DNA of 42,163 bases from Candidatus Magasanikiibacteriota bacterium (GTDB lineage: Bacteria > Patescibacteriota > Patescibacteriia > Magasanikbacterales > 2-02-FULL-50-9b), in assembly GCA_023246755.1 (NCBI GenBank), contig JAHFHU010000007.1:1-42163 (forward strand). Direction: 5' to 3'. This document shows positions 25,495 to 30,720 of this stretch, one piece after another (within the stretch, counting starts at the first letter, position 1; each line of letters starts with the position of its first letter). A program made the position numbers and the translations under genes. Under the pieces are notes generated by a model. The model ran no database searches and had not been told where the DNA came from. It worked only from the letters and a program-made list of their open reading frames with translations.

Positions 25495-27507
25495 ATGGCA
25501 TTTCAACCAATTTCACCACCAACCGCGCGGCCCATCGGATCGCCGTCATCGTCGTCAAAAAAGCCGAGCAAACAAGATGAGCTCAAGCGCGCCGCCGAAG
25601 AAGAGCGACAGGCACTTGAATCAGAACGCATTTATCGCAGCGGTGTCATCAACATCCGCGACATCATCGCGCCGGCCGCATTTAAAGTTGAGTCTGCGTA
25701 TGTTTTGATTGGCGAAGTTTATGCACGCACATTGTTTGTCGTAACGTATCCGCGCTACATCGGCGTTGGTTGGTTTTCTCCGATCATTAATTTGCCGCTC
25801 ACGCTCGACATCGCCATGTTTTTTTATCCGGTTCCAAGCGAAATTATTTTGAAGCAACTCAAAGAGCGTGTGGGTTTCATGGAAGCGCAAATTGTTTCTG
25901 ATGCGGAAAAAGGCGCGCCACGTGATCCGATTTCAGAAACTGCACTCCGCGATATCGAAGCGTTGCGCGATTCACTTTCGCAAGGCACGGAAAAGTTTTT
26001 TCAATTTGCGTTGTACGTGACGATTTACACAAAAACAAAAGAAGAGCTCGACAAAACGACGGCGGATATCGAAGGCATGTTTGGGTCAAAATTAATTTAC
26101 ACCAAAAAAGTTTTGTATCAGGCCGAACAAGGTTTTAACTCAACCATTCCACTCGGCAACGATGAACTCATGATCACGGCGAACATGAATTCGTCGCCAA
26201 TCGCTGCGTCATTTCCATTTATGTCCGCGGAACTCACGAGTGACAATGGAATTTTGTATGGTATCAATCGCCACAACAATAGTTTGATTTTGTTTGATCG
26301 ATTTTCCATGCAAAACGCGAATTCAGTTGTGTTCGCAACATCGGGTGCGGGAAAATCATACGCGGTCAAACTTGAAATTCTTCGTTTGCTGATGGTGGGT
26401 GTGAGTGTGATCGTTATCGATCCGGAGTTTGAATACAAACAATTATCTGACGCGGTTGGCGGAACGTTCATCAATATTTCGCTGGCGTCGGAAGCAAAAG
26501 TTAATCCGTTCGATTTGCCGCGTCCCGTTGGTGAACAAATTTCAACGGAAGATATAATTCGGAGTGCGGTGATCACGCTTAAAGGATTGTTTCGCATCAT
26601 GTTTGGCACGATCTCAAATGAGGAAGATTCGGTTTTGGACCGTGCGCTTCTTGAAACATTTGCGAAAAAAGATATCACACCGGATTCGGATTTGACGAAA
26701 GTTGAAACGCCGGTGATGGCTGATTTTCAGTCCGTGCTTGAAGGCATGACGGGTGCGGAAAATATGCTCGTCAAGGTTAAAAAATTTACCGAAGGAACTT
26801 TTGCGGGGTTGCTTAACCAACCGACGAATGTTGATATGAATGGGCAGCTTGTCGTGTATTGCGTGCGTGATCTTGAAGATGAGTTGCGTCCAACTGCGAT
26901 TTATACTATCGTCAATTACATTTGGAATGTCGTTCGTTCGTCGAGAAAAAAACGTGCGTTGATTATTGATGAGGCGTGGTGGCTGATGCAGCACGAAGAT
27001 TCCGCGCGATTTATTTTTGCGCTCGTTAAGCGCGCACGTAAATATTTTCTTGGTGTGACAACAATTACGCAAGATGTGAATGACTTTTTGGGTTCACAAT
27101 ATGGACAAGCGATTGTGACGAATTCATCGATTCAGTTGCTGCTTAAACAATCGCCGGCATCCGTTAATAATTTGGTTAAGACATTCATGTTGACGGAAGG
27201 TGAAAAGTTTTTGCTGCTTGAGAGTGCGGTTGGTGAGGGGATTTTCTTTGCGGGGCAAAAGCATGCGGCAATCAAAATCGTTGCGTCGTATAACGAAGAT
27301 CAGATTGTAACAACGAACCCGCAACAGCTGCTCAAACTTGAAGAGGAGCGACGAAAAATGCGTGAGGAGCAAGAAAAACTTGATACCGAGCGAAATGAAA
27401 AAGATGGTGGAGCACAGGCGGCGCTTGACAGCGTTGTTCCGTTCGAGTTTAATCCAGATACGGAGGCTGATGCGGCTGCTGCCGTCGCTCCGGGAGGATC
27501 TGCATAA
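25495..27507 (+). CDS. virB4: VirB4 family type IV secretion ATPase
   Basis: The protein has 670 residues. The N-terminal half carries the VirB4 N-domain (DIIAPAAFKVESAYVLIGEVYARTLFVVTYPR). Walker A is SGAGKS (residues 283-288), preceded by SVVFAT. Walker B is RALIIDEAW with Asp492, followed by WWLMQHEDSARF and the sensor-like TTITQDVNDFLGS. VirB4 is the universal motor of type IV secretion and of ComB-type DNA uptake. A coiled charged tail (EEERRKMREEQEKLDTERNEKDGG) ends the protein. It is in the middle of the operon after prgI and the TraC-like gene. Confidence 0.95.
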   Translation: MAFQPISPPTARPIGSPSSSSKKPSKQDELKRAAEEERQALESERIYRSGVINIRDIIAPAAFKVESAYVLIGEVYARTLFVVTYPRYIGVGWFSPIINLPLTLDIAMFFYPVPSEIILKQLKERVGFMEAQIVSDAEKGAPRDPISETALRDIEALRDSLSQGTEKFFQFALYVTIYTKTKEELDKTTADIEGMFGSKLIYTKKVLYQAEQGFNSTIPLGNDELMITANMNSSPIAASFPFMSAELTSDNGILYGINRHNNSLILFDRFSMQNANSVVFATSGAGKSYAVKLEILRLLMVGVSVIVIDPEFEYKQLSDAVGGTFINISLASEAKVNPFDLPRPVGEQISTEDIIRSAVITLKGLFRIMFGTISNEEDSVLDRALLETFAKKDITPDSDLTKVETPVMADFQSVLEGMTGAENMLVKVKKFTEGTFAGLLNQPTNVDMNGQLVVYCVRDLEDELRPTAIYTIVNYIWNVVRSSRKKRALIIDEAWWLMQHEDSARFIFALVKRARKYFLGVTTITQDVNDFLGSQYGQAIVTNSSIQLLLKQSPASVNNLVKTFMLTEGEKFLLLESAVGEGIFFAGQKHAAIKIVASYNEDQIVTTNPQQLLKLEEERRKMREEQEKLDTERNEKDGGAQAALDSVVPFEFNPDTEADAAAAVAPGGSA

Positions 27508-27518
27508 TTTTTATTTCT

Positions 27519-28118
27519 ATGGAAGAACAAACAAAACGCACAACGATTCTGGTTTTGGCTGCGCTCGGAGTAGTGATTGTGATTTTCGTTGGAATTTTTT
27601 ATTGGCTCAATAAACAAAAATCAGCGAGCTCGGTCGTGGTGACACCCGCGCAACCTGCTGCACAGATTGTTGCTGAGCGCGCAGAAGCGTTGCCCGAGAC
27701 GACAAAAACCGAAGTTGATCATTCGCGGGACCAGCAGCCACCCGACTCAAAAGATGCGCAACTGCGACGGTTTTGCGGCGATTTTATTGCGCGTTTCGGC
27801 ACGTATTCAACGGATGGTGGCGGATTAAATTTACAGCAAGTTTTGCCACTCATGACCGGAGATCTTAAAGCGTGGGCCGAAGGGCAGGCGGCGGTCAGCG
27901 CGCGCGTCGAGAAATTTTCTGGCGTTGTTACGAAAGCTTTGGCCGTTAAGATAATTTCGCAAACCGCGACCGATGCGATTGTCAAAGTTGGAACACAGCG
28001 AATTTATACAGAAGGCGATGGTCTGCACACTAAACTTGAGGACGCGACGATGAAGCTTGTGCATGATGCGACGGGCTGGCGCGTGAGCGGTGTGACGTGG
28101 GAAGTTCGGCCGAATTAA
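27519..28118 (+). CDS. Single-pass membrane protein, VirB8-like
   Basis: The protein has 199 residues. A short cytoplasmic tail MEEQTKRTT is followed by one helix (ILVLAALGVVIVIFVGIFYWL, about 10-30), a Pro/Ala linker, and an extracytoplasmic domain of about 115 residues with helix-helix-beta layout ending in strands (ATDAIVKVGTQRIYT; TMKLVHDATGWRVSGVTWEVRP). This topology and the final sheet fit an NTF2-like fold as in VirB8/TcpC; assignment rests on topology and position between virB4 and comF, not on a motif. VirB8 proteins are assembly factors of type IV secretion channels. Confidence 0.6.
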   Translation: MEEQTKRTTILVLAALGVVIVIFVGIFYWLNKQKSASSVVVTPAQPAAQIVAERAEALPETTKTEVDHSRDQQPPDSKDAQLRRFCGDFIARFGTYSTDGGGLNLQQVLPLMTGDLKAWAEGQAAVSARVEKFSGVVTKALAVKIISQTATDAIVKVGTQRIYTEGDGLHTKLEDATMKLVHDATGWRVSGVTWEVRPN

Positions 28119-28129
28119 TTTTTTAACGT

Positions 28130-28801
28130 ATGCAAGGAGGAGGGTCGTTTTTGAATTTTTTATATCCAGCCCGATGCGTTGGCTGCGATTTGTGGTATGA
28201 CTATGGATCGCGATTGATGTGGTGTTCGGTTTGCGAAGTGCAGAGTTCGTCAAAGTCTGGTCGGATTCGATTGGTCGATGGTGTTAAGATTTTTTCGGCA
28301 CGCTGTTTTGACGTTCCTGTTGTTGCACGTTTCGTGCATGCGCTTAAATATGAGAGCATCGTCGATGTTGCGCTGATCGGAGCGCGTTGGATGCAATTGA
28401 ATTTTGAAACGATAACGCAACAAGCGAAATTTAAAAAAATAATTCTGATTCCCGTGCCGCTTCATAAACGCCGTTTGAATCATCGCGGATTTAATCAAGC
28501 AGAACTTATTGCGCACGCGTTGTGTGTCGCGCAGTCAGCATCCGAAATTTTTGTTGAGACGGATGTGCTTCTACGCACACGAAACACGGCGCCGCAAGCG
28601 GGAGCAACTGAAAAACAACGCACAAAACAGTTGAAAGGCGCGTTTCAAGTGGTGCGGAACGTTGATCCTGATGCAGTGTACGTTATTATCGATGACGTCA
28701 TCACCACGGGCAGCACCGTGGGCGAATGTGTTCGAGCGATGCGTCAAGCCGGAGCTCGAAATTTATGCGCGCTCACGATTGCGTCGACATCTGAAAACTA
28801 A
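28130..28801 (+). CDS. comF: ComF family phosphoribosyltransferase-like competence protein
   Basis: The protein has 223 residues. The N-terminal zinc finger is Cys16-Val-Gly-Cys19 ... Cys32-Ser-Val-Cys35. The PRPP-binding loop is VYVIIDDVITTGST with Asp188-Asp189. PVPLHKRRLNHRGFNQAELIA is the ComF hallmark. ComF is needed for natural transformation, acting with the ComFA helicase and single-stranded DNA proteins at import. It lies 11 bases after the VirB8-like gene in the secretion operon. Start: ATG 28130 is followed inside the gene by an AAGGAGGAGGG stretch (28134-28144), then TTG 28151 (LNFLYPARCVGC); the TTG has ideal ribosome-site spacing and gives the usual ComF N-terminus, so it may be the true start. 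Confidence 0.9.
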   Translation: MQGGGSFLNFLYPARCVGCDLWYDYGSRLMWCSVCEVQSSSKSGRIRLVDGVKIFSARCFDVPVVARFVHALKYESIVDVALIGARWMQLNFETITQQAKFKKIILIPVPLHKRRLNHRGFNQAELIAHALCVAQSASEIFVETDVLLRTRNTAPQAGATEKQRTKQLKGAFQVVRNVDPDAVYVIIDDVITTGSTVGECVRAMRQAGARNLCALTIASTSEN

Positions 28802-28830
28802 AAACCTAATCCGGAGATCAGGTTTTTAGT
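28797..28830. terminator. Terminator hairpin after comF
   Basis: A perfect 11-base inverted repeat ACTAAAAACCT (28797-28807) and AGGTTTTTAGT (28820-28830) with a 12-base loop follows, and overlaps, the comF stop. The T-rich 3' arm fits termination of the secretion operon; A-rich on the other arm, it may work in both directions. Confidence 0.6.
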
Positions 28831-28954
28831 TTGGCGAAGAGGGAGGGATTCGCCCGCAGCGCAAAGCGCCTCGCGCTGCGGGCCTGCTCGCGCACTGCGC
28901 AACCTGCACACACTCGGTTGTGTGCGCTCGCTTCGAATCCCTGCACCCACCACA
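28830..28954. repeat. GC-rich palindromic block edged by tRNA 3'-end copies
   Basis: The left edge (28830-28852) is a perfect 23-base direct copy of 28996-29018, the CCA end, acceptor and T-arm part of the minus-strand tRNA-Ser. The right edge reads TTCGAATCCCTGCACCCACCA on the plus strand (ends 28953), like a tRNA T-loop, 3' acceptor arm and CCA facing the other way. Nine bases at the two edges are inverted copies (28844-28852 and 28934-28942). Between them is a perfect 11-base stem (28852-28862 with 28873-28883) and a perfect seven-base stem GCACACA/TGTGTGC (28906-28912 with 28919-28925). It has no gene and no complete tRNA fold. Confidence 0.6.
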
Positions 28955-28959
28955 CCATC

Positions 28960-28998
28960 AAAACTTTAAACCCCACGAAATGTGGGGTGTAAAGTTTT
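28960..28998 (-). terminator. Hairpin terminator of tRNA-Ser
   Basis: AAAACTTTA (28960-28968) pairs with TAAAGTTTT (28990-28998), and inside it ACCCCAC (28970-28976) with GTGGGGT (28982-28988). On the minus strand it directly follows the tRNA; its outer stem includes the last A of the CCA end. It ends in GTTTTG, a short T-run. Confidence 0.6.
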
Positions 28999-29085
28999 GG
29001 CGAAGAGGGAGGGATTCGAACCCTCGAGGGGTTTCCCCCTGCCACGTTAGCAGTGTGGTGCCTTCGACCACTCGGCCACCTCTTC
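28998..29085 (-). tRNA. tRNA-Ser (anticodon GCT)
   Basis: On the minus strand the acceptor GAAGAGG pairs with CCTCTTC, discriminator G, with CCA encoded (28998-29000). The D-arm GGCCGAGTGGTCGAAGGC, anticodon loop CTGCTAA (GCT, reads AGC/AGU), a long variable arm (type II) and the T-arm GAGGGTTCGAATCCCTC are all present. The last pair of the anticodon stem is an A-C mismatch. Encoded CCA contrasts with the tRNA-Arg at 30484. Confidence 0.95.
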
Positions 29086-29105
29086 ATGTAATTTTGAATG
29101 CACCG

Positions 29106-29134
29106 ATTATATCCAAATGCTGTTTTTCTGTCAA
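29106..29134 (-). promoter_or_regulatory. Consensus promoter of tRNA-Ser
   Basis: Minus strand TTGACA (29129-29134), 17 bases, TATAAT (29106-29111): a perfect sigma-70-type match. Transcription would start about 29099, 14 bases before the mature tRNA 5' end. Confidence 0.85.
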
Positions 29135-29175
29135 TCGTTTTTCGTATAAGTTGCAGGTCTGCGCACATTAAAAAG

Positions 29176-29184
29176 TTATCCACA
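29176..29184 (+). promoter_or_regulatory. Single perfect DnaA-box sequence
   Basis: TTATCCACA lies between the two divergent promoters, ten bases before the -35 of the candidate RNA. No cluster of boxes is seen, so it is not an origin; it could be a regulatory DnaA site or chance. Confidence 0.3.
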
Positions 29185-29193
29185 CATAACCAT

Positions 29194-29222
29194 TTGACAC
29201 GAATTTTTGATGCATGTATCAT
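29194..29222 (+). promoter_or_regulatory. Near-consensus promoter of a candidate non-coding RNA
   Basis: TTGACA (29194-29199), exactly 17 bases ending in TG, TATCAT (29217-29222). Transcription should start about 29229. The only open frame nearby on this strand starts at 29207 or 29210, before the predicted start of transcription, so the promoter seems to drive an RNA. Confidence 0.65.
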
Positions 29223-29228
29223 TGTTAG

Positions 29229-29645
29229 CACGCTCGCAGAATAAGTTCGCAGTGAATACACAGACCTTAGGGAATGTGCTCAAGGCGAACGAATGTGAAC
29301 GGTTAACCATAAGAAGCAGCCAGCTCCGTAAGAAGAGCGTTGCGATGATGAATCGCGAGGACTTGATTGTCTTGGATGCAACAAAGTGGTGTATGTGCGG
29401 TGGATGAAACTTGTGGGCTTCGGCTTGCATGGATGAGTTCACGGGAACGAAACTTCAAACAGCTGCTCGAAAGGGTGGTGGAAAATTTCTGGAGAGATTC
29501 GACACTCGAATTTAATCAGGATGGTGAGAAGTTTAGGCAAAAATGATTGTTGGTAAGCAAATAAGCCACAATCAAACAGGTCCATCGTCTGGACTTGGCC
29601 TACAGGTCTAAAAGAGCTTGGTATAGGGTAACCTATCGGCCGAAA
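29229..29645 (+). ncRNA. Candidate structured RNA of unknown family
   Basis: About 420 bases after a strong promoter without a convincing gene. Helices visible by eye: AGCAC/GTGCT (29227-29231 with 29276-29280) and GTTCGC/GCGAAC (29245-29250 with 29285-29290), which cross each other as in a pseudoknot; GCGAT/ATCGC (29342-29356); ATTCGA/TCGAAT with a three-base loop (29497-29511); GATTGT/ACAATC (29545-29573); and ATAGG-GTAA-CCTAT with a GNRA-type tetraloop (29623-29636). The signature sequences of RNase P RNA, tmRNA and SRP RNA are not seen. The 3' end is not defined and no T-run terminator is visible. An unannotated RNA is the best reading; a decayed gene is the alternative. Confidence 0.4.
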
Positions 29646-29649
29646 GCGA

Positions 29650-29838
29650 TTAGAGCTGAAAATGTTCAAGAGGTCTCATTGCCATGAGAGACCAAAACAC
29701 ATATGCGGGGCAAACATCATTCAAACGTGGATGTAAGCCAATAAAACCGCTAACGGCATGGATGAAAATCCATGTGACACCTATGCCAAGTATTGCGCGC
29801 CAACCAGCGAGCAAAAAAAGCAAACGCAGCTGTACCAA
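29650..29838 (-). pseudogene. Possible C-terminal remnant of a membrane protein
   Basis: The minus-strand frame reads, upstream of any usual start, SYDVPEGASLPLIAAAVLV and continues through QLRLLFLLAGWRAILGIGVTWIFIH to PLEHFQL and a stop at 29650. It has two convincing hydrophobic helices. The frame is open back to about 29950, but the only start candidate is TTG 29836-29838, inside the first helix, so the N-terminus seems lost. The family is not recognised. Between its start and 29925 I see nothing else. Confidence 0.35.
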
Positions 29839-29925
29839 AACAGCAGCGGCAATTAATGGAAGTGATGCGCCTTCGGGAACATCATAACTAAAAGTTGCGG
29901 TACACGTTCTTTTTTTTATAAAATT

Positions 29926-29934
29926 TGGTATACT
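29926..29934 (+). promoter_or_regulatory. Extended -10 promoter of the small membrane protein
   Basis: TGGTATACT (TG 29926-29927, TATACT 29929-29934) follows a T-run. No -35 match is visible. About 14 T-rich bases separate the predicted start of transcription from ATG 29955. Confidence 0.5.
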
Positions 29935-29954
29935 GCTTCTGCTCTTTATTTTTT

Positions 29955-30452
29955 ATGTCACAGCGCATCACCACCGAATACGGACAAACGATTTATCACA
30001 TTTGGGACGTCCCGGAATACACAAAATATCCGCATTCGCGCACATGGTACATCGTTGCGGGGGTTTTATTAGTCGCGTGCATCGCATACTCAATTTTTTT
30101 TGAGGATAATTATTTATTTGCGTTCATTCTGCTTTTGGTTACCGTGATTTTTGCATTTCACGAAATGCGTGAGCCGAGTATTACCCAATTTGGTATCACT
30201 GAGCGGGGAGTGGTTTGGCGCGGTTTTCTGTTCTCATACAAAGAAATGCGAGCATTTTGGATAATTTATGAATCTGATGTAAAAAATCTGTACATCACGT
30301 TTAAGAATTCAATGACGCCGCGTTTGACCATTCCGCTTGATAGCATGAATCCGGTTGAGGTGCGCGACACATTGAAAAGATACGTTTTTGAAGATTTGTC
30401 GCACGACGAAGAGCCGTTGTCAGACACGTTTGGGCGGGTCTTGAAGTTTTGA
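29955..30452 (+). CDS. Two-helix membrane protein with PH-like cytoplasmic domain
   Basis: The protein has 165 residues from ATG 29955. An in-frame TTG at 29925 precedes the promoter and is rejected. After WDVPEYTKYPHSR come two adjacent helices (WYIVAGVLLVACIAYSIFF and YLFAFILLLVTVIFAFHEM), then a soluble beta-rich domain: ITQFGITERGVVWRGFLFSYKEMRAFWIIYESDVKNLYI, and RLTIPLDSMNPVEVRDTLKRYV. The layout is that of small bacterial proteins with a PH-like or DUF5673-type domain. The role is unknown. It is a single gene with its own promoter, followed by tRNA-Arg. Confidence 0.65.
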   Translation: MSQRITTEYGQTIYHIWDVPEYTKYPHSRTWYIVAGVLLVACIAYSIFFEDNYLFAFILLLVTVIFAFHEMREPSITQFGITERGVVWRGFLFSYKEMRAFWIIYESDVKNLYITFKNSMTPRLTIPLDSMNPVEVRDTLKRYVFEDLSHDEEPLSDTFGRVLKF

Positions 30453-30460
30453 CGCATGTT

Positions 30461-30469
30461 TGTTATCAT
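30461..30469 (+). promoter_or_regulatory. Extended -10 promoter of tRNA-Arg
   Basis: TGTTATCAT (TG 30461-30462, TATCAT 30464-30469), with predicted start of transcription about eight bases before the tRNA. A TTGACG at 30449-30454 is too close to serve as its -35. Confidence 0.5.
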
Positions 30470-30483
30470 ATCTCCACCAGCAC

Positions 30484-30557
30484 GCACTCGTAGCTCAGCT
30501 GGATAGAGCATCAGCTTGCGGAGCTGAGGGTCAGAGGTTCAAATCCTCTCGAGTGCA
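30484..30557 (+). tRNA. tRNA-Arg (anticodon GCG)
   Basis: Cloverleaf of 74 bases: acceptor GCACTCG/CGAGTGC with discriminator A (CCA not encoded), D-arm GCTCAGCTGGATAGAGC, perfect anticodon stem TCAGC/GCTGA around the loop TTGCGGA, and T-arm AGAGG-TTCAAAT-CCTCT. The anticodon is GCG (reads CGC and CGU). Most bacteria use ACG deaminated to ICG for this box, so G34 is unusual. Confidence 0.93.
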
Positions 30558-30597
30558 AATTTAAAATCCTCACCCGTGTGGTGGGGATTTTAAATTT
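30557..30597 (+). terminator. Hairpin terminator of tRNA-Arg
   Basis: A perfect 13-base inverted repeat (30557-30569 with 30585-30597) encloses a further CACC/GGTG stem. As for tRNA-Ser, the outer stem begins at the last base of the tRNA. It ends in an AT-rich ATTTATATTTGG stretch. Confidence 0.6.
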
Positions 30598-30600
30598 ATA

Positions 30601-30712
30601 TTTGGAAGGATTTGAAGAGCGAGCGTGCATCCGAGCATGCGTAGGATGCGGTCGCGCGAAGCTCCGGTCCTGAAGCGGCACATGGTTGCCGCCGAAGGCA
30701 AATCCGAGTAAC
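30601..30712. repeat. Second palindromic block after a tRNA
   Basis: The edges are GGATTTGAAGAG (from 30608), the reverse complement of a T-loop TTCAAATCC as in the tRNA-Arg just upstream, and GCAAATCCGAGT (30698-30709). GGATTT/AAATCC (30608-30613 with 30700-30705) pair. Inside are GCATCC/GGATGC (30627-30632 with 30644-30649) and GCGGCA/TGCCGC (30675-30680 with 30687-30692). The plan is the same as the block at 28830-28954, with different bases. It holds no gene and ends nine bases before recG. Confidence 0.5.
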
Positions 30713-30720
30713 ATTGTTGT

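Noticed and set aside
28818-29261. Minus-strand open frame across the tRNA-Ser region (147 aa)
   Set aside because: It is a translation of the tRNA gene and the palindromic block, a common artefact near tRNAs.
29207-29407. 66-residue open frame on the plus strand
   Set aside because: Its start lies upstream of the predicted transcription start of the only promoter, it has no ribosome-binding site, and the protein has no recognisable pattern.
29229-29645. RNase P RNA, tmRNA or SRP RNA
   Set aside because: The GAGGAAAGTC and ACAGAA cores of RNase P RNA, a tRNA-like 3' end and tag reading frame of tmRNA, and the SRP GGAA-loop core are all missing. Only a vague AAGAAGCAGCC similarity to SRP RNA was seen.
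30511-30714. Minus-strand open frame ending in RGFEPLTLSSAS
   Set aside because: It is the antisense translation of tRNA-Arg and its flank.
19474-30720. Integrative conjugative element with the tRNA-Ser direct repeat as attachment site
   Set aside because: No integrase, relaxase, VirD4 or oriT is visible, and the two 23-base copies enclose only about 150 bases.
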